In this document: positions 1 to 8,710 of the stretch, one piece after another
Numbering within the stretch: the first letter of the stretch is position 1
Layout: each line of letters begins with the position of its first letter
Source: Streptomyces sp. NBC_01803
GTDB taxonomy: Bacteria > Actinomycetota > Actinomycetes > Streptomycetales > Streptomycetaceae
Assembly (NCBI RefSeq): GCF_035917415.1
Contig: NZ_CP109073.1
Span: 4,386,501 to 4,450,500, forward strand
Direction: 5' to 3'
Length of the DNA stretch: 64,000 bases
Notes under the pieces: model-generated
Databases searched by the model: none
Told to the model about the DNA's origin: nothing
The model's input: the letters and a program-made list of their open reading frames with translations, nothing else
Position numbers and translations under genes: made by a program

Positions 1-54
1 GGACGCCGGCTCCCCGTCCGGCGACGGGTCGTAGTCGTCCTCGAAGGCCGTCAT
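1..54 (-). CDS. 5' end of an acidic protein of unknown function (partial)
   Basis: The first codons of a minus-strand gene that runs off the left edge. From the ATG at 54 it reads MTAFEDDYDPSPDGEPAS, an acidic, Pro-rich start typical of actinobacterial N-termini. A competing ATG at 70, overlapping the stop of the next gene upstream as ATGA, would give a different, Arg-rich frame that looks less protein-like. It is probably co-transcribed with the gene at 70-411. Too little is visible to assign a family. Confidence 0.4.
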   Translation of the reverse strand, partial: MTAFEDDYDPSPDGEPAS

Positions 55-69
55 GTCGGCCTCGGCGCA

Positions 70-411
70 TCAGTCCTCGGCGAAGGCATAGTCCAGCACG
101 GGGTCGTCCGAGGCGCCGGTCACCCCGGTGGCGAACAGCGCTCCGCCCTGCGCGGCGGAGGCGAGCACCACTCCGCCGAGTCCGCACAGCCAGCCGGACG
201 TCCCGCCCCGCGCGCCGCCGCCCCCCGGCCCACCGGGCGAGGGCGGCATCAGCGGCCCGTAGCCGCCGCCCGGCCCCGGCGGGCCGCCGCCGGCCCCGTG
301 GCCCCCGTGGCCTCCGTAACCCGCGTTCGGCGCGGGCCCGTACGGTCGCGGCTGCTGCCCGCCGCCGGACGGCGGGTAGGGGGTGGGCGGCGGTCCCCCC
401 GGTGTCGACAT
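70..411 (-). CDS. Gly/Pro-rich hypothetical protein with one membrane segment
   Basis: A 113-aa protein whose first two thirds are almost only Gly, Pro, Tyr and Ser, a low-complexity tail seen on many actinobacterial membrane proteins. Residues about 73-96 are hydrophobic (WLCGLGGVVLASAAQG then ALFATGV) and could form one transmembrane helix, followed by a short acidic C-terminus. The likely topology is a cytoplasmic Gly/Pro tail anchored by a C-terminal helix. It lies downstream of rpsT on the same strand, separated by 221 bp that hold no other gene. No strong ribosome binding site precedes the ATG at 411, so the start is uncertain. I do not recognise a family. Confidence 0.5.
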   Translation of the reverse strand: MSTPGGPPPTPYPPSGGGQQPRPYGPAPNAGYGGHGGHGAGGGPPGPGGGYGPLMPPSPGGPGGGGARGGTSGWLCGLGGVVLASAAQGGALFATGVTGASDDPVLDYAFAED

Positions 412-608
412 GGCGGCAACGTACCGCGTTCAGCGCGAAGGCCCCAGACCACCGGGGAAGGGCGGAGAGGGGCCTTGCGAAAGATATGCGCCCGACTGTG
501 GGCACCGCGCCCGCGTGGCGAACGTTTGGGATCAACGCGGTGCCGGAGCACGCCGGCCGGAGCGGAGAGAGGGGCCGCGGGAACCGGACCGGTGATGAGC
601 GAGGCTCT

Positions 609-625
609 CCGGGCGGCGCGCCCGG
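609..625 (-). terminator. Short GC hairpin after rpsT
   Basis: CCGGGCG and CGCCCGG arms (7 bp) enclose a 3-nt loop, eight bases beyond the rpsT stop codon. There is no U tract, which is usual for streptomycete terminators. The position makes it the likely rpsT transcription end. Confidence 0.5.
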
Positions 626-632
626 AAGGGGC

Positions 633-899
633 TCAGCTCTGGAGCGCGTTGACCTGCGCGGCCAGCGCGGACTTCTTGTTGGCGGCGTTGTTCGGGTGCA
701 GGACGCCCTTGCTCACGGCCTTGTCGAGCTTGCGGGCGGCCTCCCGGCGCGCGGCCTCGGCCTGCTCGTAGTCACCGGCCGCGGCGGCCTCGCGGGCACG
801 CCGGACGGCGGTCTTGACCTCGGACTTGACGGCCTGGTTCCGCAGACGCGCCTTCTCGTTCGTCTTGATCCGCTTGATCTGGGACTTGATGTTCGCCAC
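633..899 (-). CDS. rpsT: 30S ribosomal protein S20
   Basis: An 88-aa basic protein beginning [18 protein letters not shown], the diagnostic N-terminus of bacterial S20. S20 is a helical hairpin that binds 16S rRNA early in assembly of the small-subunit body. The rest ([17 protein letters not shown], then an acidic-basic helix ending in [13 protein letters not shown]) also follows the family, and the length is standard. It is transcribed away from lepA, sharing a 198-bp divergent control region that contains an unusual 11-bp tandem repeat. The conserved rpsT/lepA divergence is common in streptomycetes. In many relatives holA lies next to rpsT; it is not visible here within 630 bp. Confidence 0.98.
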   Translation of the reverse strand: MANIKSQIKRIKTNEKARLRNQAVKSEVKTAVRRAREAAAAGDYEQAEAARREAARKLDKAVSKGVLHPNNAANKKSALAAQVNALQS

Positions 900-942
900 G
901 AATGAGCCTTCTCAGGTTTTTACGGAAGTGGGTGCGCCCTGG

Positions 943-981
943 CAGGACCCCGACAGGACCCCGACAAGACCCCGACAAGAC
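943..981. repeat. 11-bp tandem repeat in the rpsT-lepA divergent promoter region
   Basis: Three consecutive 11-mers (CAGGACCCCGA, CAGGACCCCGA, CAAGACCCCGA) and the start of a fourth (CAAGACA). A related CGACAGGACCCCG recurs at about 1085-1097, just before the lepA start. The period is close to one helical turn, so it could be a bending or protein-binding array or only replication slippage. Confidence 0.75.
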
Positions 982-1097
982 ACAGTGGGCCAGCGTACCA
1001 GCGGCCCCCGCCCCGCTCCCAATCCGGAGGAGCCCCGCCCGCATGGGACGATGGGAGCGACCAAGCGACCCACAGCCATGACCCGACAGGACCCCGC

Positions 1098-2957
1098 GTG
1101 CCCGCGATCCCCTCGAACGCGCCGGAGCCGAGCCGCACCGACCCGGCTCTCCTCCGCAACTTCTGCATCATCGCGCACATCGACCACGGCAAGTCGACGC
1201 TCGCCGACCGGATGCTCCAGCTCACCGGCGTCGTCGAGCAGCGCCAGATGCGTGCCCAGTATCTCGACCGCATGGACATCGAGCGCGAGCGGGGCATCAC
1301 CATCAAGTCCCAGGCCGTCCGCATGCCCTGGGCGGCCGGGGGCACGGCGCACGTGCTGAACATGATCGACACCCCGGGTCACGTCGACTTCACCTACGAG
1401 GTCTCCCGCTCGCTGGCCGCGTGCGAGGGGTGTGTGCTGCTGGTCGACGCCGCCCAGGGCATCGAGGCGCAGACCCTCGCCAACCTCTACCTGGCGATGG
1501 AGAACGACCTCACGATCATCCCCGTGCTCAACAAGATCGACCTGCCCGCCGCCCAGCCCGACAAGTTCGCCGGCGAGCTCGCCCACCTCATCGGCTGCGA
1601 CCCGGGTGACGTGCTGCGCGTCTCCGCCAAGACCGGTGAGGGCGTCGCCGAGCTGCTGGACGAGGTGGTCCGCCTGGTCCCCGCCCCGGTCGGCGAGGCG
1701 GACGCGCCCGCCCGCGCGATGATCTTCGACTCGGTGTACGACGCCTACCGGGGCGTCGTGACCTATGTGAAGGTCGTCGACGGCCGGCTCGGCAAGCGCG
1801 AGCGCATCCAGATGATGTCCACCGGCGCCACCCACGAGCTGCTGGAGATCGGCGTCAGCTCACCGGAGATGACCCCGGCCGACGGCTTGGCCGTCGGCGA
1901 GGTGGGCTATCTGATCACCGGCGTGAAGGACGTGCGGCAGTCCAAGGTCGGTGACACGATCACCGCGCAGCGCCACGGGGCGACCGTGCCGCTCGGCGGC
2001 TACAAGGACCCCAAGCCCATGGTGTTCTCCGGGCTCTACCCGATCGACGGCTCCGAGTACCCGGCGCTGCGCGACGCCCTGGAGAAACTCCAGCTCAACG
2101 ACGCCGCCCTGGTGTACGAGCCGGAGACGTCCGCCGCGCTCGGCTTCGGCTTCCGCGTCGGCTTCCTCGGCCTGCTGCATCTGGAGGTCGTCCGGGAGCG
2201 CCTGGAGCGCGAGTTCGGCCTCGACCTGATCGCCACCGCGCCCAACGTCGTCTACCAGGTGGTCATGGAGGACGGCTCCGAGCACACGGTCACCAACCCG
2301 AGTGAGTACCCCGACGGCAAGATCGCCGAGGTCCGCGAGCCCGTGGTGCGCGCCACCCTGATCGCGCCCAGCGAGTTCATCGGCGCGATCATGGAGCTGT
2401 GCCAGACCCGGCGCGGCGCCATGCGGGGCATGGACTACCTCTCCGAGGAGCGCGTCGAGCTGCGCTACACGCTGCCGCTGGCGGAGATCGTCTTCGACTT
2501 CTTCGACGCGCTGAAGTCCAAGACCCGGGGCTACGCCTCGCTGGACTACGAGCCCGTCGGCGAGCAGGCCGCCGCCCTGGTCAAGGTCGACATCCTGCTG
2601 CACGGCGACAAGGTGGACGCCTTCTCCGCGATCGTGCACAAGGACAAGGCGTACGCCTACGGCGTCAAGATGGCCGCCAAGCTGCGCGAGCTGATCCCCA
2701 GGCAGCAGTTCGAGGTGCCCATCCAGGCCGCGATCGGATCCCGGGTGATCGCCCGCGAGACCGTGCGCGCGATCCGCAAGGACGTCCTCTCCAAGTGCTA
2801 CGGCGGCGACATCTCGCGGAAGCGGAAGCTGCTGGAGAAGCAGAAGGAGGGCAAGAAGCGGATGAAGATGGTCGGCCGCGTCGAGGTGCCCCAGGAGGCG
2901 TTCATCGCCGCTCTCTCCTCCGACTCCGACGGAAGTGACGCGAAGAACAAGAAATAG
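1098..2957 (+). CDS. lepA: Elongation factor 4 (back-translocating GTPase LepA)
   Basis: A 619-aa translational GTPase with the LepA domain order: G domain, domain II, EF-G-like domain III and V, and the LepA-specific C-terminal domain. The P-loop AHIDHGKS is at residues 26-33, the switch I region [10 protein letters not shown] near 64-73, the DTPGHVDF G3 motif near 93 and the NKIDLP G4 motif near 147. The C-terminal [16 protein letters not shown] stretch is the conserved LepA tail. EF4 acts on stalled or mistranslocated ribosomes and in 30S biogenesis. The start is GTG at 1098. Downstream of it, the acyl-CoA synthetase begins after a 99-bp gap with its own operator-like site, so it is probably a separate unit. 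Confidence 0.98.
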   Translation: MPAIPSNAPEPSRTDPALLRNFCIIAHIDHGKSTLADRMLQLTGVVEQRQMRAQYLDRMDIERERGITIKSQAVRMPWAAGGTAHVLNMIDTPGHVDFTYEVSRSLAACEGCVLLVDAAQGIEAQTLANLYLAMENDLTIIPVLNKIDLPAAQPDKFAGELAHLIGCDPGDVLRVSAKTGEGVAELLDEVVRLVPAPVGEADAPARAMIFDSVYDAYRGVVTYVKVVDGRLGKRERIQMMSTGATHELLEIGVSSPEMTPADGLAVGEVGYLITGVKDVRQSKVGDTITAQRHGATVPLGGYKDPKPMVFSGLYPIDGSEYPALRDALEKLQLNDAALVYEPETSAALGFGFRVGFLGLLHLEVVRERLEREFGLDLIATAPNVVYQVVMEDGSEHTVTNPSEYPDGKIAEVREPVVRATLIAPSEFIGAIMELCQTRRGAMRGMDYLSEERVELRYTLPLAEIVFDFFDALKSKTRGYASLDYEPVGEQAAALVKVDILLHGDKVDAFSAIVHKDKAYAYGVKMAAKLRELIPRQQFEVPIQAAIGSRVIARETVRAIRKDVLSKCYGGDISRKRKLLEKQKEGKKRMKMVGRVEVPQEAFIAALSSDSDGSDAKNKK

Positions 2958-3009
2958 TCACCCCCTTACAAACGGGCGCCCGTGACCTTTACTCTGAACG
3001 CCACCCGAG

Positions 3010-3025
3010 GTTACTCGTGAGTTAC
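3010..3025 (+). promoter_or_regulatory. Inverted repeat upstream of the acyl-CoA synthetase (operator candidate)
   Basis: GTTACTC-GT-GAGTTAC, a 7-2-7 inverted repeat with one mismatched pair, ends 31 bp before the GTG start at 3057. Palindromes of this kind upstream of fatty-acid genes in actinobacteria are commonly TetR-family operators. Which regulator binds is inference. Confidence 0.5.
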
Positions 3026-3056
3026 CCCCGTTGCAGCGCGGCACCCGGAGGAAGTC

Positions 3057-4934
3057 GTGACCGAGAAGCAGTATTCGCTCAACAACCGGCCGCCGTCGGT
3101 GGCGCACCTCTTTCTGGAGCGGGTCGAGGCCACACCCGAGCGGACGGCGTTCCGCTATCCGGTGCCGTCGGCGGCGAGCGGCCCTGACGACTGGCGGGCC
3201 TACACCTGGGCCGAGGCGGCCGAGCGGGTCTTCGCCATCGCGGCCGGCCTGATGGATCTCGGGGTCCGCCCGGAGGCCCGGGTGGCGATCGCCGGCGCCA
3301 CCAGCGTGGACTGGGTGCTCTCCGACCTGGGCGTCATGTGCGCGGGTGCGGCCACCACCACCGTCTACCCGCAGACCGACGAGGACGAGACCGCGTTCAT
3401 CCTGGCCGACTCCGGCTCCCAGGTGCTGTTCGCCGAGGACGCGGCCCAGCTCGCCAAGGCCCGCGCGCGGCGCGCCGAGCTCCCCGACCTCCGGCACGTC
3501 GTGGTGATCGACCCCGCCGACGCGCTGGCCGCCGAGGGCGACCCGGAGGGCTGGGTGCTCTCCCTGGCCGACCTGGCCGAGCGCGGCGCGGCGTACCTGG
3601 AGAAGAACCCCGACTGCGTGCGGGAGACCGTGGCCGGGCTGCGCGCCGACCAGCTTGCCACGCTCATCTACACCTCGGGCACCACCGGGCGCCCCAAGGG
3701 CGTGCGGCTGAGCCAGGACACCTGGTCCTACATGGGGCTGGCCGTCCAGGCGATCGAGCTGGTGGTGGAGGACGACGACCAGTACCTGTGGCTGCCGCTG
3801 GCCCACGTCTTCGGCAAGATGCTGCTGTCCGCCCACATCGTGATCGGGCATGTGATGTCCGTGGACGGCCGGGTCGACAAGATCATCGAGAACCTTCCGG
3901 TGGTGCGGCCCACCACCATGTGCGCGGTGCCGCGCATCTTCGAGCGCGTCTACAACGGCGTCGCGGCGAAGGCCAAGGCGGCGGGTGGCGCCAAGTCCAA
4001 GATCTTCTCGTGGGCGGCCGAGGTCGCCCGCGAGTACGCCAGGGTCTCGCAGGAGAACTTCCGGCGCACCGGCAAGGAGTCGGTGCCCGCGCGGCTCGCG
4101 GCCAAGCACGCCGTCGCGGACCGGCTGGTCTACAAGAAGCTGCGGGACGCCTTCGGCGGCCGGCTCCGGGGCTGCGTGTCCGGTTCCGCGGCGCTCTCCC
4201 CCGACATCGCGTACTTCTTCTGCGGCGCGGGCATCCCGATCCTGGAGGGCTACGGTCTCACCGAGTCCGCCGCCGCCAGCTCCGTCAACCCGTGGCAGGG
4301 GTTCCGCACCGGCACGATAGGCAAGCCGCTGCCGGGCAACGAGGTGCGGATCGCGGAGGACGGCGAGATCCTGATGCGCGGCCCCGGCATCATGCAGGGC
4401 TACCACGGCCTGCCGGAGAAGACGGCCGAGGTGCTGGAGGCGGACGGCTGGTTCCACACCGGGGACATCGGTGAGCTGTCGGACGACGGGTACCTGCGGA
4501 TCACCGACCGGAAGAAGGACCTCTTCAAGACGGACGGCGGCAAGTACGTGGCGCCGACCGAGATCGAGGGCCGCTTCAAGGCGGTGTGTCCGTACGTGTC
4601 GTCGCTGGTCGTCGTCGGGTCGGGCCGGAAGTACTGCGCGGCGCTGATCGCGCTGGACAGTCAGGCGATCATGGCCTGGGCGGCGGAGAACGGCATCGCC
4701 GGCGAGTACGCCGAGGTGGTCGCGAACGGCAAGACGCGGCAGCTCATCGAGGGGTACGTCGAGGAGCTGAACTCGGGGCTCCAGCGCTGGCAGACGGTGA
4801 AGCAGTTCCAGCTGCTGCCCCGTGAGCTCGACGTCGAGCACGGCGATCTGACCCCGAGTCTGAAGCTGAAGCGGCCGGTGGTGGAGCGGGAGTTCGGCCA
4901 CTTGATCGAGGAGATGTACAAGCCGGTGGCGTGA
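3057..4934 (+). CDS. Long-chain fatty acid--CoA ligase (AMP-forming)
   Basis: A 625-aa adenylate-forming enzyme that activates a carboxylic acid with ATP to an acyl-adenylate, then transfers it to CoA. The AMP-binding P-loop YTSGTTGRPKGV is at residues 205-216. It also has the EGYGLTESA motif near 397, the GWFHTGDIG motif near 463 with the ribose-binding Asp, and the hinge region DRKKDLFKTDGGKYVAP near 485. Overall layout matches the long-chain FadD15-like branch (AMP-dependent synthetase/ligase) of streptomycetes. The GTG start is supported by GGAGGAAG just upstream. It acts at the cytoplasmic face of the membrane in fatty acid import, degradation or lipid remodelling. A palindrome about 40 bp upstream suggests repression by a TetR-type lipid-sensing regulator. 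The exact chain-length preference cannot be read from sequence. Confidence 0.93.
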   Translation: MTEKQYSLNNRPPSVAHLFLERVEATPERTAFRYPVPSAASGPDDWRAYTWAEAAERVFAIAAGLMDLGVRPEARVAIAGATSVDWVLSDLGVMCAGAATTTVYPQTDEDETAFILADSGSQVLFAEDAAQLAKARARRAELPDLRHVVVIDPADALAAEGDPEGWVLSLADLAERGAAYLEKNPDCVRETVAGLRADQLATLIYTSGTTGRPKGVRLSQDTWSYMGLAVQAIELVVEDDDQYLWLPLAHVFGKMLLSAHIVIGHVMSVDGRVDKIIENLPVVRPTTMCAVPRIFERVYNGVAAKAKAAGGAKSKIFSWAAEVAREYARVSQENFRRTGKESVPARLAAKHAVADRLVYKKLRDAFGGRLRGCVSGSAALSPDIAYFFCGAGIPILEGYGLTESAAASSVNPWQGFRTGTIGKPLPGNEVRIAEDGEILMRGPGIMQGYHGLPEKTAEVLEADGWFHTGDIGELSDDGYLRITDRKKDLFKTDGGKYVAPTEIEGRFKAVCPYVSSLVVVGSGRKYCAALIALDSQAIMAWAAENGIAGEYAEVVANGKTRQLIEGYVEELNSGLQRWQTVKQFQLLPRELDVEHGDLTPSLKLKRPVVEREFGHLIEEMYKPVA

Positions 4935-5023
4935 CGCCACCGGGCCCTTCTCCGCCCGCCCGTCCGTCCGCCCGTCCGCCCGCCCCTCCCGGGGTGGGCG
5001 GGCGGCGGCGCGTCCGGGGGCGG

Positions 5024-6274
5024 TCAGTCCACCAGGTCGCGGGTCAGCGCGTCGGCCAGCAGCCGGCCGCGCAGGGTCAGGACGGCGCGGCCCGCGGCGA
5101 AGGGCTCCGGGCGCAGCAGGCCCTCCGCCAGGGCGCGGCGCGCCGTGGCCAGGCCCGCCGGGCGGAGCAGGGACAGCTCGCAGCCCTCCGCCAGGCGCAG
5201 CTCCAGCAGGATCCGCTCGACGCGGACATCTTCGTCCGTGAGCCGCTCCCGGCCCACCCCGGGCGAGCGGCCCTCGGACAGGGCCTGGGCGTAGGCGCCG
5301 GGGTGCTTGGCGTTCCACCACCGCACCCCGCCGACATGGCTGTGCGCCCCCGGGCCCGCGCCCCACCAGTCGGCGCCCGTCCAGTACAGCTCGTTGTGGC
5401 GGCAGCGGGCGGCCCGGGAGGTGGCCCAGTTGGACACCTCGTACCACGTGAAGCCCGCCGCCGACAGGGCCTCCTCGGCGATCAGGTAACGGTCGGCGTG
5501 CACGTCGTCGTCCGGAGCCGTCACCTCGCCGCGCCGCACCCGGCCGGCCAGCCGGGTGCCCTCCTCCACGATCAGCGAGTACGCCGAGACGTGGTCGGGG
5601 CCGGCGCCGATCGCCGCGTCCAGTGAGGCCCGCCAGTCGTCGTCGCTCTCGCCGGGGGTGCCGTAGATCAGGTCCAGGTTGACGTGCTCGAAGCCCGCCG
5701 CCCGCGCCTCGCCGACGCACGCCTGTGGGCGCCCGGGCGTGTGGGTCCGCTCCAGCACGGCCAGCACGTGCCGGCGGGCGCTCTGCATGCCGAACGAGAT
5801 CCGGTTGAAGCCCGCCGCGCGCAGCGCGGACAGCGAGGCGGGGTCCACCGAGTCGGGGTTCGCCTCCGTGGTCACCTCGGCGTCCGCCGCCAGACCGAAC
5901 TCCTGACGCACCGCGTCGAGCATCCGCCCCAGGTCGGCCGGCGGCAGCAGTGTCGGGGTACCGCCGCCGACGAAGACCGTGCTGACCCGGCGCGGGTCGT
6001 TCCCCAGGACCTTGCGGGCCAGCCGGATCTCCTCGGCCAGGGTCTCCGCGTAGTTCTCCCGGGAGGCCAGGGCGCCGCCGGGGCCGCGCAGCTCGCCCGC
6101 CGTGTAGGTGTTGAAGTCGCAGTACCCGCAGCGGGTCGCGCAGTACGGCACGTGCAGGTAGAACGCGAGCGGCCGGTCGGCGGCCCCGGCCAGGGCGGAC
6201 GCGGGCAGCGCGCCGTCCTCGGGGACGGGTTCGCCGTCGGGGAGCGTGGAGGGCATGCGCCCATTGTCCGGCAC
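5024..6274 (-). CDS. hemW: Radical SAM heme chaperone HemW
   Basis: A 416-aa radical SAM protein. HVPYCATRCGYCDF carries the CxxxCxxC [4Fe-4S] motif at Cys45, Cys49 and Cys52, with the extra downstream aromatic typical of HemW. The FVGGGTPTLL motif (SAM-binding GGTP) lies near residue 106, and the C-terminal HemN_C-like winged domain follows. It lacks the features that would make it a true coproporphyrinogen dehydrogenase (HemN), so heme trafficking is the better call. A GTG at 6274 gives the full length; an ATG at 6256 is an alternative. It converges with the acyl-CoA synthetase across an 89-bp hairpin-rich spacer and has only gene debris upstream. Confidence 0.93.
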   Translation of the reverse strand: MPDNGRMPSTLPDGEPVPEDGALPASALAGAADRPLAFYLHVPYCATRCGYCDFNTYTAGELRGPGGALASRENYAETLAEEIRLARKVLGNDPRRVSTVFVGGGTPTLLPPADLGRMLDAVRQEFGLAADAEVTTEANPDSVDPASLSALRAAGFNRISFGMQSARRHVLAVLERTHTPGRPQACVGEARAAGFEHVNLDLIYGTPGESDDDWRASLDAAIGAGPDHVSAYSLIVEEGTRLAGRVRRGEVTAPDDDVHADRYLIAEEALSAAGFTWYEVSNWATSRAARCRHNELYWTGADWWGAGPGAHSHVGGVRWWNAKHPGAYAQALSEGRSPGVGRERLTDEDVRVERILLELRLAEGCELSLLRPAGLATARRALAEGLLRPEPFAAGRAVLTLRGRLLADALTRDLVD

Positions 6275-6351
6275 CGCCGTGCGCGATCACGAGCACGTCG
6301 TGCGGTCCCGCACCGAGCCGGGGGGCGAGCGCGTGCACTCGCGGTCGGCCG

Positions 6352-6460
6352 TCCGGATGGAGGACGAGTCGGGGGGAGCCGCTGGGCGTGCTCTGCAGCG
6401 TCACCGATGTCACGGAGCGCTACCGCTCCCGGTACCGGCTGACCCCGCTGGACCGGGCCG
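6352..6460 (+). pseudogene. PAS-domain fragment of a SpoIIE/PP2C-type phosphatase
   Basis: A plus-strand stretch translating GEPLGVLCSVTDVTERYRSR, then YRL. This is the very characteristic end of the PAS domain that precedes the GAF and PP2C (SpoIIE) domains in streptomycete multidomain serine phosphatases. No start codon, no PP2C domain and no continuation is present. The fragment faces another piece of the same family at 6560-6883 on the opposite strand. I infer a gene destroyed by deletion plus inversion. Confidence 0.6.
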
Positions 6461-6559
6461 CCCGGCCGCCGGGGATGGTGGCCGACCACTCGTGGGCGAC
6501 CGGGTCCAGCCATTCCTGGCGCCACGCCTGCCCGCCGACGGGGGCGCGCGCGGGGGGCG

Positions 6560-6883
6560 ACCAGCGTGGTGGTCGGCCCTCTCGCCGATGCGGACCACCG
6601 CCTCGGGGATGTCTTCGCGCACCGACTGCTGCCCGGCGCGGCTCAGCGGGACGGTGCCGGCCCCGGACCCGGCGGGGCTCGCGGGCTCGCCGCCCCGGAG
6701 CACGGGCTCCAGCAGATCGACGGCGACGAAGTCCGCGAGGTCGGGCACGGCGATGTCGGCGAGGTCCCGCGCGGTCCTGACCACGTCCACGACACAGCGG
6801 GCCAGACGAAGTCGCCCGGTCTCGGTCAGCGGGGCATTACGGTGGGGCACGAGGGCCTCCTCGGGTCGATGTAGATGTCGCAA
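6560..6883 (-). pseudogene. Linker/GAF fragment of a SpoIIE/PP2C-type phosphatase
   Basis: On the minus strand, DVVRTARDLADIAVPDLADF, then VAVDLLEPVLRGGEP, matches the linker and GAF start that in intact proteins follows directly after the PAS segment left on the plus strand at 6352. The homology continues with SRAGQQSVREDIPEAVVRIG and then dissolves into Arg/Pro-rich noise near 6560. No PP2C domain follows. A formal ATG exists at 6883 but the reading frame is not a complete protein. In the ancestral gene the two fragments would have been adjacent and on one strand, so one of them has been inverted. Confidence 0.65.
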
Positions 6884-6958
6884 TCCACACCGAACCGGGA
6901 GGCCCTCACCCGTTCAAGAACCCAGCACGCGTGTCACCAACGTCCCGGGACAACACAC

Positions 6959-7807
6959 CTAGGCGCCCGGTCCGGCCGGGCCGCCGACCGTCACATGGTC
7001 GATGAGGTGCTCGACCGGACCCAGCAGCCCCGGGTCCAGGTCCCGGAAGTCGCGCACCGCGCCGAGGACGCGCCGCCAGGCCGCGCCCGTGTTCTCCGGC
7101 CAGCCCAGCGCCCGGCACACGCCCGTCTTCCAGTCCTGACCGCGCGGCACGTCGGGCCACCGCGCGATGCCGACGGCCGACGGCTTCACCGCCGCCCAGA
7201 TGTCGATGAACGGATGGCCGACGACCAGCACGTGCGGATCGTTGATCTCCGCCGCGATCCGCGACTCCTTCGAGCCCGGTACCAGGTGGTCCACCAGCAC
7301 GCCGAGCCTGGCCCGCGCCGAGGGACCGAAGTCGCGGACCACGGCCGGCAGGTCGTCGACGCCCTCCAGATACTCCACGACCACGCTTTCCACGCGGAGG
7401 TCGTCGCCCCACACCTTCTCGACCAACTCCGCGTCGTGGCGGCCCTCGACATAGATGCGCCCGGCGCGCGCGACCCGGGCGCGGGCGCCGGGGACCGCGA
7501 GCGAGCCGGACGCGGTCCGGGCCGGGGCGGCCATGCCCCGGGTGTCCGGCCGGGGGCCGACCAGGGTCACGACCTGGCCCTCCAGCAGGAAGCCGCGCGG
7601 CTCCATGGGGAAGACCCGGTGCGCGCCGAACCGGTCCTCCAGCGTCACGGTCGGGCCCTGCGCGGTCTTCTCGCACCGGATCACCGCGCCGCAGAAGCCG
7701 GTGCCGGCCTCCTCCACGACGAGGCCCGGGTCGGCGGGCACCTCGGGCGCGGGCTTCGGCCGCTTCCACGGCGGCGTCAGATCGGGACCGTAGTGTCTGC
7801 TGCGCAT
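6959..7807 (-). CDS. DUF3097 family protein
   Basis: A 282-aa protein of the actinobacterial DUF3097 family, recognisable from the HYGPDLTPPWKRPKP start, the YVEGRHDAELVEKVWGDDLR motif near 142 (Toprim-like Glu and Asp-x-Asp arrangement) and the VLVDHLVPGSKESRIA and DPHVLVVGHPFIDIW motifs. The EGRHD...VDHL...HPFID pattern looks like a Toprim fold, which would suggest nucleic-acid or nucleotide chemistry, but no function is established. It sits between hemW and the heat-shock genes, as in other streptomycetes. The gap to the MBL-fold gene upstream is only 26 bp, so the two are probably co-transcribed. Confidence 0.85.
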   Translation of the reverse strand: MRSRHYGPDLTPPWKRPKPAPEVPADPGLVVEEAGTGFCGAVIRCEKTAQGPTVTLEDRFGAHRVFPMEPRGFLLEGQVVTLVGPRPDTRGMAAPARTASGSLAVPGARARVARAGRIYVEGRHDAELVEKVWGDDLRVESVVVEYLEGVDDLPAVVRDFGPSARARLGVLVDHLVPGSKESRIAAEINDPHVLVVGHPFIDIWAAVKPSAVGIARWPDVPRGQDWKTGVCRALGWPENTGAAWRRVLGAVRDFRDLDPGLLGPVEHLIDHVTVGGPAGPGA

Positions 7808-7833
7808 GTCCTCATTCGATCACGCCCGGTCGC

Positions 7834-8556
7834 TCAGGACGAGGCGTCGAAGCGCCGGGCGAGGGCCTCGCGCTGGGCCAGGACGAACGCCGCGTCCACC
7901 ACCGCGCCGTGCCCCGGGACATACCGGGCGTCCGGCCCGCCGAGCGCGAGCAGGCGGTCGAGCGCCGCCGGCCAGCGCGCCGGGGCGGCGTCCGGGCCGG
8001 CCTGCGGCTCCCCGGACTCCTCGACCAGATCGCCGCAGAACACCACGGGCGGCGCGCCGTCGCCGCCGCGCACCAGCACGGCGAGGTCGTGCGGCGAGTG
8101 CGCGGCGCCCAGGTCCGTCAGCACCGCCCGCCGGCCCGCGCCCAGCTCGACGGCGAGTCGCCCGTCCACCTCGTGCCAGACCCGCGTGAGCGCGGGCGCG
8201 TCGGCCGCCGCCGCCCGTTCGTCGGCGCCGTGCCGGGCCGCGTCCGCCACCAGCGCCTCCCGGCCGCCGCCCGCCAGATGCGCGCCGAGGCCGGCCGCGC
8301 CGTACGCCTCGGCCGACGGGAAGGCCGCGAGGCCGAGGATGTGGTCGAAGTGCGGGTGCGTGATCGCCACCCGCGTGACCGGCGCCCCGAGCAGGGCGCG
8401 GAGCTGCCCGGCGAGGCCGGCGGCGGTGGCGCGGGCCGGCCCGGCGTCGACCATCAGCACCCCGTCCGCCCCGGCGATCGCGCCCACCGTCTCGTCCCAG
8501 CCCGGCAGCCGGACTCGAAGGACACCCGGCGCGACCTCTTCCCAACTGGTCTCCAT
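7834..8556 (-). CDS. MBL-fold metallohydrolase
   Basis: A 240-aa metallo-beta-lactamase-fold protein. The metal site ITHPHFDHILG is near residue 71, giving HxHxDH with Phe in the variable place, and further metal ligands are supplied by LGAAHSPHDLAV (His) near 152 and VFCGDLVE (Asp) near 172. Family members hydrolyse esters, thioesters or lactones. The substrate is not evident. It lies just upstream of DUF3097 on the same strand and diverges from hrcA, whose CIRCE operator is 86 bp upstream of its start. Confidence 0.88.
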   Translation of the reverse strand: METSWEEVAPGVLRVRLPGWDETVGAIAGADGVLMVDAGPARATAAGLAGQLRALLGAPVTRVAITHPHFDHILGLAAFPSAEAYGAAGLGAHLAGGGREALVADAARHGADERAAAADAPALTRVWHEVDGRLAVELGAGRRAVLTDLGAAHSPHDLAVLVRGGDGAPPVVFCGDLVEESGEPQAGPDAAPARWPAALDRLLALGGPDARYVPGHGAVVDAAFVLAQREALARRFDASS

Positions 8557-8641
8557 CCTGCGACGTTAACGTCTCGGGATTGCCTTCACTCCGGGCTGCT
8601 CGTTCCCTCGCCGTGCTACCCGGCCGTACACTGGAGCAGGG

Positions 8642-8668
8642 TTGGCACTCGGAGTGGTGGAGTGCCAG
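8642..8668 (+). promoter_or_regulatory. CIRCE operator of hrcA-dnaJ
   Basis: TTGGCACTC, a 9-bp spacer and GAGTGCCAG form the CIRCE inverted repeat, the binding site of the heat-shock repressor HrcA. It lies 43 bp upstream of the hrcA ATG, so HrcA should repress its own operon, with GroEL modulating HrcA activity as in other bacteria. The arms match the consensus at all but the TT-G position. Confidence 0.93.
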
Positions 8669-8710
8669 GGCGGCAGTCGTAGTCGAACGGCCGGACGGGA
8701 GGTGTGCGGC

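Noticed and set aside
2958..6413. A 1,151-aa minus-strand open frame across the acyl-CoA synthetase and hemW
   Set aside because: It is antisense to, or out of frame with, two well-recognised genes and has Arg/Gly/Pro-rich composition; open frames of this length are common by chance in 72% GC DNA.
8642..8710. An in-frame upstream extension of hrcA to 8642
   Set aside because: It would translate the CIRCE operator, and the conserved family start with a good ribosome binding site is at 8711.
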